Source: JADJPO01 sp963750395
Lineage (GTDB): Bacteria > Actinomycetota > Actinomycetes > Actinomycetales > Kineosporiaceae
DNA: 64,000 nucleotides
Assembly: GCA_963750395.1 (NCBI GenBank)
Contig: CAVVQM010000010.1
Location: 124,001-188,000 of the forward strand
Reading direction: 5' to 3'
Shown here: piece after piece, positions 48,294 to 55,590 of the stretch
Position numbering within the stretch: the first letter of the stretch is position 1
Layout: each line of letters begins with the position of its first letter
Program-made: the position numbers and the translations under genes
The notes under the pieces: model-generated
What the model was told of the DNA's origin: nothing
Seen by the model: the letters and a program-made list of their open reading frames with translations, nothing else
Databases searched by the model: none

Positions 48294-50203
48294 GCCCGTG
48301 CCACCGGGAGCCGCGCCTCCACGATCCCGCCATCCGCGCCCGGCCCCGCGGTCAGCGCCCCGCCCAACTCCTCGGCCCGTTCCCGCATGCTCATCGTCCC
48401 TACCCCGGGACCCCACGGTCCGCTCGTGCCGTCGTCCGCCACCTCGACGACGAGATCGTCGGCGTCCCGAGCCACCCGCACGCGAACGTGCGTGGCGTTC
48501 GAATGCCGCACGACGTTGGTCAGGGCCTCGGTGACGATCCGGTATGCCGCCACCTCGATCGCGGCGGGCAGGTCCCTGACGTCCTCGCAGCTCAGTACCA
48601 CCGCCACGGGTCCGCCGTCGGCGCGAGACCGGGTCCGCGCGGCCCTCACCTCGAGCGCGGCGGCGAGACCCAGCCCACCCAGAGCCTGCGGGCGTAGTTC
48701 GTCCACCAAGCGATGCACCTCGTTGACGGCGCTGCGGATGTCGGTGCGCACCGTCCCGATCAGGGCGCTCGCCTCCTCCGGAGCCGAGGCTTGTACGTTC
48801 GCCGCCGCATCCGCCGCCAGCGCAACCCCGGTCAGCAGCGGTCCCAACCCGTCGTGCAGATCCCGCAGCAGCCGCCGACGCTCTTCGGCCCGCGCGGAGA
48901 CGATCCGCTCCCGGGACGCCTGCAGCTCGCGGGATACCGTCGTCGCCGTCACTGCCACCTTCAGCGGGCCGGCAATGAGGTCGAGGGCGCGGGTATCGGC
49001 TCCCGACAACGACCGCTCTCCCGAGCGCAGCCCCACCGCGAGGCGCACCCCGTCACCCAAGGGCAGGTCGGTCCGGGCGGACGCCGGCGCGCCGGCCTCG
49101 CCGAGTACCGTTCCGTCGTCCTGCCAGACCGCGACGTAGGGCAGGCGCAGGCTCTCCCGGATCGCCTCCAGACCGGCCGACAGATCCGGGAGCGCGCCGC
49201 CGACCCGGGCCATGACCTTCGACGGGTCGCCCCGGTCCCCGTACAGGAGTCGCCCTACGGCGGCCTGGAACCACGAACGCAGCGGGAACGCCAGCAGCGA
49301 GACCACCAGCGCCGAGACGACCCCGGACAGCGCGAGGACCAGGATGGCGTAACCCGCCAGCACCACCAGGGACAGCAGCACGTAGGCCAGACCCCGGGCG
49401 AACACCAGCCGAATGTCGAACAGCGCATGCCGCAGGATCGCCACCGCGATGGCGGCCGGGATCAACGGGATGGCGAACAGCACCACGATCGGGGTGCCAC
49501 TGACCAGCGCCCAGGGCGTGACTGCCAGCAGCACCGTCAGGGCCGCGGCGAGAACCCACAACAGTTGCCGGCGGGTGGTCGAGTCTCCACGGCGATATCG
49601 CACTCCGAGGGACAGGACGCCGACCGCCGCGACGACGACCCAGCGCACCTCGCTGGCGGTCCACAGCACCTGCCAGCCGCCCGTCACAGGAAGGTTCCAG
49701 AAGCCATCGGGGAGCGGGCCCAGGTTGTGTGGGCCGGTCCCCACCTCGACCAGGAACAGCGGCGCCGAGGCCGCCGCCGCGACAAACCACCATCGCCAGC
49801 GCGACGACGGCAACCGGCCGTCGGGCAGGAGGTACAGCGACAGCGGCAGGCAGACGCCAATGTTGACGGGCCAGCCCCAGGCGAACACGGTCACCAGTGC
49901 CTGCGCCAGCCACTGCGGAAAGGCTTGGTCGACCGCAGTCTGCGCCAGCGGTGCGGCGGCCGCCGAGGCGGTCTGGCAGGTGCCGCCCACCAGGTAGAGC
50001 CAGCCGACCGGATGGTCGCCGCGGTGCCACGCGATCACGCCACCGCACAGGGCGAAGCCGACGCCGATCACCAGGTTGCTGACGACGAAGGCGTTGAGCG
50101 CCTGCTCGAACCCCCACCCGGTCACGCGAGTCGCGACGACGGCCGTGACCGCTGCGGTCGAGCACGCGAAGCCACCCACGGCGACAGCCGCCCTCGCGCC
50201 CAT
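48290..50203 (-). CDS. NarL-type sensor histidine kinase with multi-pass membrane domain
   Basis: A 637-residue kinase. The N-terminal half holds about eight membrane segments (MGARAAVAVGGFACSTAAVT through VLLSLVVLAGYAILVLALSG). A GAF-like linker follows (LRLPYVAVWQDDGTVLG), then the HisKA_3 helix with the phosphorylatable His in ERRRLLRDLHDGLGPLLTG, and a C-terminal HATPase with NVVRHSNATHVRVRVA (N box), VEVADDGTSGPWGPG and GTMSMRERAEELGGALT. The ATG at 50203 was preferred because it begins directly before the first membrane helix. It is coupled to the response regulator. The signal is unknown; divergent small membrane genes at 50.4-51.2 kb are candidate targets. Confidence 0.92.
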   Translation of the reverse strand: MGARAAVAVGGFACSTAAVTAVVATRVTGWGFEQALNAFVVSNLVIGVGFALCGGVIAWHRGDHPVGWLYLVGGTCQTASAAAAPLAQTAVDQAFPQWLAQALVTVFAWGWPVNIGVCLPLSLYLLPDGRLPSSRWRWWFVAAAASAPLFLVEVGTGPHNLGPLPDGFWNLPVTGGWQVLWTASEVRWVVVAAVGVLSLGVRYRRGDSTTRRQLLWVLAAALTVLLAVTPWALVSGTPIVVLFAIPLIPAAIAVAILRHALFDIRLVFARGLAYVLLSLVVLAGYAILVLALSGVVSALVVSLLAFPLRSWFQAAVGRLLYGDRGDPSKVMARVGGALPDLSAGLEAIRESLRLPYVAVWQDDGTVLGEAGAPASARTDLPLGDGVRLAVGLRSGERSLSGADTRALDLIAGPLKVAVTATTVSRELQASRERIVSARAEERRRLLRDLHDGLGPLLTGVALAADAAANVQASAPEEASALIGTVRTDIRSAVNEVHRLVDELRPQALGGLGLAAALEVRAARTRSRADGGPVAVVLSCEDVRDLPAAIEVAAYRIVTEALTNVVRHSNATHVRVRVARDADDLVVEVADDGTSGPWGPGVGTMSMRERAEELGGALTAGPGADGGIVEARLPVARA

Positions 50204-50358
50204 GCCCGAAGTCTCACCCACGCGGCGTCCCGCCGTCCCGGGAGACCTTCCCGGACGTCCGGGCAGGCTCCCGGCCGGCACGGGACACCGTGTGTTTCGG
50301 GCGGGAACGGCCGCGCCCGAGCATGAAGGCGCCGGTTCCCACCCGAAGGAGACCCCTC

Positions 50359-50565
50359 ATGACCAGACGTCTCGGGCTGACCATCTTCGCCCTCCTGTCC
50401 GTCCTCGACATCGCCGATCTCGAGCTCGCGGACAGTGAGCGTCCGCCCTACGCCGTCGCCGGCGCCGTTCTCGGTGTCGCCTCATCGGTGCTCGCAGTCG
50501 GCCTGACCGCCGTGGCCGTCGTCCTCGTGTCCCGGCGGACGAGCACGGCGCGGGTGACCCCGTGA
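50359..50565 (+). CDS. Small two-helix membrane protein
   Basis: A 68-residue protein with a good ribosome site (AAGGAG, 8 bases before the ATG). Two hydrophobic stretches, LGLTIFALLSVLDIADL and VLGVASSVLAVGLTAVAVVL, flank a short acidic loop (ELADSERPP). No family recognised. It overlaps the next membrane gene by GTGA and is divergent from the histidine kinase, so it is a candidate member of that system's regulon. Confidence 0.68.
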   Translation: MTRRLGLTIFALLSVLDIADLELADSERPPYAVAGAVLGVASSVLAVGLTAVAVVLVSRRTSTARVTP

Positions 50566-51224
50566 ACGCGCGGCCGATGAGGGTGCTGGCGGCCGCGCTG
50601 ATGCCGATCGGGCCGCTCTGCGTCGGTGCACTTCGCCTTCTGCTCCCCTACTACACCTCCCCGGACAGCCTCGCGTCGGCACACGCCGTAGCGGCACATC
50701 CCGGCCGCGAGAGTGCCGTGATCTGGCTCGGCACGGCGGCCGCGCTCACCCTCGTGCCGGGAATCTACCTCGCCAGGGAGGTCCTGCCGGCCACCCGCCT
50801 GCGCTCCTCGGCGGTGGCCCTGACCGTCATCGGCTACCTGAGCCTGCCGGCCCTGGTGTCTGGGGACCTGGTGCTGTGGCTGGGCGCCGACCAGGGGTTG
50901 GACCCCACACTCACCGCCCGGCTGCTGGACGGCCTGCACCCGGCGTACGCGCTGTCACTAGGGCTGTTCGTCGTGGGCCACGTGGTGGGCACCGTCCTGC
51001 TGGGCCTGGCCTGCTTGCGTAGCGCCCTGCTGCCACGAATCGTCTGCTGGGCCCTCGTGGTCTCCCAACCACTGCACTTCGTGACCACGGTCTTCCTCGG
51101 CCTGGCTTGGCTGGACCTCGTCGCCTGGTGCCTGACCGCCCTGGGCATGGCCTGGCTCGGCCTCCGGGCACTCGACGTGCTTGCGCCGAACAGTGAACCG
51201 CGGCAACTGATCGCCAGTCGCTGA
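50562..51224 (+). CDS. Multi-pass membrane protein of unknown function
   Basis: A 220-residue protein with six or seven hydrophobic segments, including RVLAAALMPIGPLCVGALRL, SAVIWLGTAAALTLVPGIYL, YALSLGLFVVGHVVGTVLLG and LDLVAWCLTALGMAWLGLRA. There is no signal peptide cleavage site and no catalytic motif. It starts with a GTG inside the GTGA overlap with the preceding small membrane gene. The family resembles generic actinobacterial DUF4386-like or heme-exporter-like membrane proteins only in topology, so no function is assigned. Confidence 0.72.
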   Translation: MNARPMRVLAAALMPIGPLCVGALRLLLPYYTSPDSLASAHAVAAHPGRESAVIWLGTAAALTLVPGIYLAREVLPATRLRSSAVALTVIGYLSLPALVSGDLVLWLGADQGLDPTLTARLLDGLHPAYALSLGLFVVGHVVGTVLLGLACLRSALLPRIVCWALVVSQPLHFVTTVFLGLAWLDLVAWCLTALGMAWLGLRALDVLAPNSEPRQLIASR

Positions 51225-51858
51225 TGTTCGGCGACCTCGGCCCAGGCCTTGAGCCAACCAAGCCACTTGACCTGCGCGTTTGCGGCAAGGCCGAAGGGAG
51301 GCGGAGGGCGGGGCATTCGACTCCCCTGGGTAGGATCGGGTACGCCCAGCAGTCTCAAGACACTCACGCAAACTGGCGCTGACCAGCAGCGATACCCGAT
51401 CTCGCCAGTTGCAGACCCCGGTTGGACCACGGACGGCCATCGCCCATCAACGGTGGTCGGGCATCGCCGGGGACCGCTGGAGAGAGGGACCGGAGGCCGC
51501 CGCCCAGCGTGTCAGACCACGTCGGACGGTCTGGACTACGCGGCGCCGGCCGCCGACATCGCCGTCGAAGCCCGCCTCGCCCTGGCCGTCAGCAAGGAGA
51601 TCAAGGAGATCAAGGATCTCGACAAACACACAGCGCCCCGAGCGCCTCCCATCAGAAAACAATCATGCCCACCGAACCGGCGTGAAGCATCGAGGCCCGA
51701 CCAGCCGGCGCCCAGCGCCGTTGCAGCCCAATGTCACCACGCTCCCGTCCACCCGAGATCCACCCCACGCCCGCAACAGTCGCGCGAATACCCGGCCACG
51801 GTACCGGGACGCACCCGCACTCAATGCACTTCGGTAGCCGAATCCGCCGGGCCCTGAG
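51225..51858. other. Non-coding stretch before the leuS remnant
   Basis: No gene is supported. Open frames exist on both strands but lack domains and ribosome sites. The stretch includes a pair of interleaved inverted repeats at 51334-51410. The rest shows nothing distinctive. Confidence 0.5.
51334..51410. repeat. Two interleaved inverted repeats (pseudoknot topology)
   Basis: GATCGGGTACGC (51334-51345) pairs with GCGATACCCGATC (51389-51401, one bulged A). AACTGGCG (51371-51378) pairs with CGCCAGTT (51403-51410). The order is 1-2-1'-2', so an RNA copy could form an H-type pseudoknot. As DNA it could be nested recombinase or regulator sites. Confidence 0.6.
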
Positions 51859-52180
51859 GTGTCCTCCGAGCGGGCGGACCGGCACCATCTCGCGCGCCAC
51901 GTCGCCGAGGAGCTGTGGTCGCGTCTGGGCCACTCGGCGTCGCTGGCGTGGCAACCGTTCCCGATCGCTGACGAGCAGTGGCTGGTCGAGGACCGTCGAG
52001 GTCGTCGTCCAGGTGAACGGAAAGATGCGTGCGAAGGTGCGGGCACCGGCCGATGCCGGCGCCGCGGTGCTGGAGGAGGCGGCGCGGGCCGACGCGAAGG
52101 TCGCCGGACACCTGGCCGGGGCCGGCGTGCGCCGCGTGGTGGCGGTGCCCGGCCGGCTGATCAACTTCGTGGCCGTCTAG
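51859..52180 (+). pseudogene. Leucyl-tRNA synthetase C-terminal remnant (second LeuRS lineage)
   Basis: About 107 codons match the anticodon-binding and C-terminal domains of LeuRS. The first frame reads HVAEELWSRLGHSASLAWQP then FPIADEQWLVED; a shift near 51995 leads to VEVVVQVNGKMRAKVRAPAD, AGAAVLEEAARADAKVAGHL and VRRVVAVPGRLINFVAV with a TAG. The QVNGKxR and VPGRLxNxVV ending is typical of E. coli-like LeuRS and differs from the intact leuS at 12-14.5 kb, which ends REPKLVNVVPG. The upstream catalytic part is gone. This is therefore a remnant of an additional, different LeuRS. Confidence 0.82.
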
Positions 52181-52434
52181 GGCTGACGGCGGTCGAGGAT
52201 GCGCGCTCGGAGCACGTGCAGGCGTGGCATGAGGCCGTAGATCACGATCGGGACCGCGACGGTGGCGAGAACGAAGGTCCGCAACACGCTGGGGACGCCG
52301 GCCAGCAGGTCTCCGAAGAGCAGGTTCAGCACGGTCAGGGTCGGGAAGACGGCGACCCAGATCATCAGCGCGAGTTGGTGCTTGGTCGGAGGCGGCAGCG
52401 GCGTGGTGCGGTGGACAGCCTGGACGTCGGACAT
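52177..52434 (-). CDS. Small two-helix membrane protein (ABM-associated tail type)
   Basis: An 85-residue protein with a clear ribosome site (CAGGAG, 6-7 bases before the ATG). Two membrane helices, LALMIWVAVFPTLTVLNLLF and VLRTFVLATVAVPIVIYGLM, are followed by PRLHVLRARILDRR. This matches the membrane tail often fused to antibiotic-biosynthesis-monooxygenase domains, here as a stand-alone protein without the monooxygenase. It lies 62 bases after the thioredoxin-reductase-like gene on the same strand and may be co-transcribed. Its stop overlaps the convergent leuS remnant. Confidence 0.75.
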   Translation of the reverse strand: MSDVQAVHRTTPLPPPTKHQLALMIWVAVFPTLTVLNLLFGDLLAGVPSVLRTFVLATVAVPIVIYGLMPRLHVLRARILDRRQP

Positions 52435-52496
52435 GGTGAACTCCTGAGAATGGTTCGGGGACAGTTGGACTGGAGGAGCGGCTGGAGACCTGCTGG

Positions 52497-53441
52497 TCAG
52501 GTGGACAGTCCGCCGCGGTAGTCAGAGACGGCGCCCGCGGTGTCTTCCTCGGCGAGGTGGTTGTTCATCGCGATCGCGGCGGCCGAGCCTTCCCCGGCGG
52601 CCGTGACGACCTGGGCCCGCGGGTTGGCAGCGTTCCCGGCGACCCACACTCCGGGCACGCTGGTGGCGCCGCCGCTGTCGGCGATGACCCACCCGTTGTC
52701 GTGGGTGGCGCACCCCAGGCGAACCAGCAGGTCGCTGTTGGGGATGAACTGCGGGCGGACGAAGACCGCGGTGCGGTGGACGACCTGGCCGGATTCGAGC
52801 TCGACCCCGGTCAACCTGTCGTCCTCGACGACGAGTCGGGCGACGGGGCCGTCGACGACGCCGATGGCGCGGGCGACGAGCTGCTCGCGGTCCGCCGCGG
52901 TGAGGGCGCCGGTATGGGTGAAGAAGACGACATCGTGCGACCACTGGCGAATGAGCAGGGCGTGGGCTACGGCTTCTGGGGTGCCGCCCAGGACGCCGAC
53001 GGGCTGGTCGCGGACCTCGTAACCGTGGCAGTAGGGGCAGTGGAGCAGGTCGCGGCCCCAGCGCTCGCGAACGCCCGCGATGTCGGGGATCTCGTCACGG
53101 AGTCCGGTCGTGACCAGTACGCGGCGGGCGAACAGCGACCCGCCGTCGGAGACGGTCACCTCGAAGCGGTGCGCGTTCTCGCCGGTGACTGCTCGGAGGT
53201 CGGTGACGGTGCCGCTGAACAGCTCGCCTCCATAGCTGGTGACCTCCTGCCTGCCCTGCTTGAGCAGCGCTGCGGGCGAGGCACCATCCCAGCCGAGGAA
53301 GCCGTGCATGTGCGCGGCAGGGGCGTTACGTGGTTCACCGGAGTCGATCACGGCGATCCGGCGCCGGGCTCGGGAGAGGACCAGCGCTGCTGAGAGGCCT
53401 GCGGCCCCGCCGCCGATGACTACTACGTCGTACGTGTTCAT
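52497..53441 (-). CDS. Thioredoxin reductase-like NAD(P)/FAD-dependent oxidoreductase
   Basis: A 314-residue flavoprotein of the low-molecular-weight thioredoxin reductase family. It has the FAD motif YDVVVIGGGAAGLSAALVLS, the redox-active pair in LLHCPYCHGYEV (CxxC), the NADPH domain with VGVLGGTPEAVAHALLI, and the C-terminal FAD segment VPGVWVAGNAANPRAQVVTA with AAIAMNNHLAEED. The CPYC motif and the lack of a GxGxxA NADPH motif place it among TrxR-like paralogues rather than housekeeping TrxB; the electron acceptor is unknown. It is divergent from an IS1634-family remnant whose start is 18 bases away, so its native promoter may have been altered. Confidence 0.9.
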   Translation of the reverse strand: MNTYDVVVIGGGAAGLSAALVLSRARRRIAVIDSGEPRNAPAAHMHGFLGWDGASPAALLKQGRQEVTSYGGELFSGTVTDLRAVTGENAHRFEVTVSDGGSLFARRVLVTTGLRDEIPDIAGVRERWGRDLLHCPYCHGYEVRDQPVGVLGGTPEAVAHALLIRQWSHDVVFFTHTGALTAADREQLVARAIGVVDGPVARLVVEDDRLTGVELESGQVVHRTAVFVRPQFIPNSDLLVRLGCATHDNGWVIADSGGATSVPGVWVAGNAANPRAQVVTAAGEGSAAAIAMNNHLAEEDTAGAVSDYRGGLST

Positions 53442-53459
53442 GCCTAGCTGACCTAAAGT

Positions 53460-54846
53460 GTGGCGAGCCTGTACAAGAAGACGATCAACGGCAAGCCGTA
53501 CTGGTACCTACGCCAGATGGCCCGGGTGGACGGGCGGGCGAAGATGGTCTCGGAGTGGTACCTCGGCTCGGCCGAGGACGTCGCGGCCGCGTTGGCGGCC
53601 GGGCAGGCCGCGGTGATGCCCGAACGCACCCGGCATCTGGCCTTCGGGGACCTGGCGGCGGCCTGGGGGTTTATGGACCGGCTCGGTGTCGTCGCGGTCG
53701 TCGACGAGGTGAGCGGGGGACGACTGGCGGGGCCGGCGCGTCGGTGGGGACCTACCTGGCGATCGCGGCGGCCAACCGGTTGGTGGCCCCGTGCTCGAAG
53801 GCCGCGGTCGCGGACTGGTGGAAGACCACCGCCGCCGACCGGTTCACCCGGATCGGTGCCTCGGTGTTGGACCACCGCCGGTTCTGGGACGCGATGCACG
53901 CGGTCAGCACCGAGCAGCTCACCGCGATCGAGCACCGTCTGGCGGTGACGATGGTCGCGAGTTCGGACTGGACACCTCCGCGCTGGCGCTGGACATGACC
54001 AACTTCGCCACCTACATCGACTCGGCCAACGCCGCCGCGCCGATCGCACAGCGCGGCAAGGCCAAGCAGAAACGCAGCGACCTGCGCCTGGTCGGCCTGG
54101 GCCTGGTCGTCACCCGCGACGGCGGCGTGCCGCTGGCTAGCCACGCCTACCCCGGCGACCGGCCCGACGTCACCCAGTTCACCACCGTCATCGATCAGCT
54201 CATCGCCCGGCACGCCACCCTGACGCCGCCTGCACGCCACCGACGACAGTGGCCGCGGCGCGACGCCAGGCGAGGTGACCGTGGTGTTCGACGCCGGGCA
54301 GAACTCGCAGGCCAACTTCGCGCACCTGAGCCCAGGCCGGCCTGGAGCTACATCGGATCGGTGCCACCCTCAGACGTCGCGGACCTGCTGGCCCTGCCCG
54401 CCGGCGACGCAGCCTGGTCGACGCCCGACCGGTTCGCCGGCCTGACCGCGCTGGAAACCCGCCGCAGGCGTCTACGGCGCGCGAGCCGCCGGGTGGTGCT
54501 GACCCACTCACCGACCCTGCACGCCGCCCAGGCCCGCGGCCTGGACCAGACCCTGGCCAAGGCCGAGCGCGACACTCGACCGACCTGGCCGACAGGCTGG
54601 CCCGCGGCAAGACCCGCCGCGACCCACCGCGGTCACCGCCGAGATCACCACGATCCTAGACCAACCCGTGGGCGGCCCGCGTCATCACCTGGCAACGTCA
54701 CCGGCGACACCCCGGCCACCCACCGGCTCACCTGGCAGACATAGACTACCCGCGCCCGCAAACGCGCTCGAGAACGAGGTGTTCGGCAAACGCGTCCTGA
54801 TCACCGACCGCGACCACTGGCCCATCGCCGACGTCGTCGCCGGCGA
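53460..54846 (+). mobile_element. IS1634-family transposase, multiply frameshifted and truncated
   Basis: Fragments in successive frames line up with an IS1634 (IS4-like) DDE transposase. The order is MASLYKKTINGKPYWYLRQM and AKMVSEWYLGSAEDVAAAL; VGTYLAIAAANRLVAPCSKA; LALDMTNFATYIDSANAAAP (first Asp); GLVVTRDGGVPLASHAYPGD; VTVVFDAGQNSQANFAHLSP (second Asp); and late pieces FVGSV-like SVPPSDVADLLALP and DRLARGKTRRDPPAVTAE-like sequence. The last recognisable part, VFGKRVLITDRDHWPIADVV, ends at about 54846, so the C-terminal Glu region is lost where XRE-cupin DNA begins. No terminal inverted repeats were found. It is inactive. Confidence 0.8.
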
Positions 54847-54870
54847 GTGTGAGCGGCTCCGATTGCCTCG

Positions 54871-54881
54871 ACAACGGTTGT
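54871..54881. promoter_or_regulatory. Palindrome upstream of the XRE-cupin gene
   Basis: ACAACGGTTGT is a perfect 11-bp palindrome about 50 bases before the regulator start, at the junction with the IS remnant. It is a candidate autoregulatory operator for the XRE protein. Confidence 0.3.
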
Positions 54882-54930
54882 TGCCGTTTCCGGGAAGTGC
54901 GCGGTGCAATGGGAGCGGGAGAGGCCGGTG

Positions 54931-55530
54931 ATGGGCCGCATGGACGACTCGACGCTGATCAGCGCGGCGCTCGACGGGGTGGCGCCGAGGCTGCGCCGGG
55001 TCCGGGAGCAGCGCGGCTTCACGTTGACCGAGATGTCCGACCGAACGGGGATCTCGAAGAGCACGCTGTCGCGGCTGGAGAACGGGCAGCGCAGACCCAG
55101 CCTGGAGCTCCTGCTGCCGTTGGCCCAGGCGTACCGGGTCCCGCTCGATGACCTGGTGGGCGCCCCGGAGGTGGGAGACCCAAGGATCCGGCTCAAGCCG
55201 CGGCGGGTGAACGGACGCACTGTGCTGCCGTTGACCCATCCTGGCGGGATCCAGGCGTGGAAGATCATCATCCCGTCGTCCCAGTCGGAACCGAACCCGC
55301 GGACCCATGACGGCTTCGAGTGGCTCTACGTGCTGGCCGGCCGGATGCGGCTCATCCTGGGTGATCGGGACCTGGTCCTCGGGGCGGGCGAGGCGGCCGA
55401 GTTCGACACCCAACTGCCCCACTGGTTCGGCAGCACAGGGGACGGTCCGGCCGAGGTGCTCAGCATCTTCGGGCGGCCCGGTGAGCGGATGCACGTCCGG
55501 GCCGGACCGCCCGGCGACGGCAAGGAGTAG
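54931..55530 (+). CDS. XRE family regulator with cupin domain
   Basis: A 199-residue regulator. An N-terminal HTH_3 domain (about residues 17-75: RLRRVREQRGFTLTEMSDRT, GISKSTLSRLENGQRRPSLE) is followed by a C-terminal cupin (about 105-188: THDGFEWLYVLAGRMRLILG, LVLGAGEAAEFDTQLPHWFG). This HipB/PuuR-like architecture senses a small ligand through the cupin and represses nearby metabolic or efflux genes. The ATG at 54931 has GGAGAGG upstream, and a second ATG three codons later is possible. It lies 60 bases before the MalT-type regulator gene on the same strand. Confidence 0.92.
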   Translation: MGRMDDSTLISAALDGVAPRLRRVREQRGFTLTEMSDRTGISKSTLSRLENGQRRPSLELLLPLAQAYRVPLDDLVGAPEVGDPRIRLKPRRVNGRTVLPLTHPGGIQAWKIIIPSSQSEPNPRTHDGFEWLYVLAGRMRLILGDRDLVLGAGEAAEFDTQLPHWFGSTGDGPAEVLSIFGRPGERMHVRAGPPGDGKE

Positions 55531-55590
55531 CCAACGGAAGACTTCTCTCGGCCCTGTCGCCGCAGGATCGACCGCTTGGAGGAAGCGCCG

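Noticed and set aside
47403..49139. Long plus-strand frame opposite the two-component genes
   Set aside because: Shadow of clearly conserved receiver, HisKA_3 and HATPase domains.
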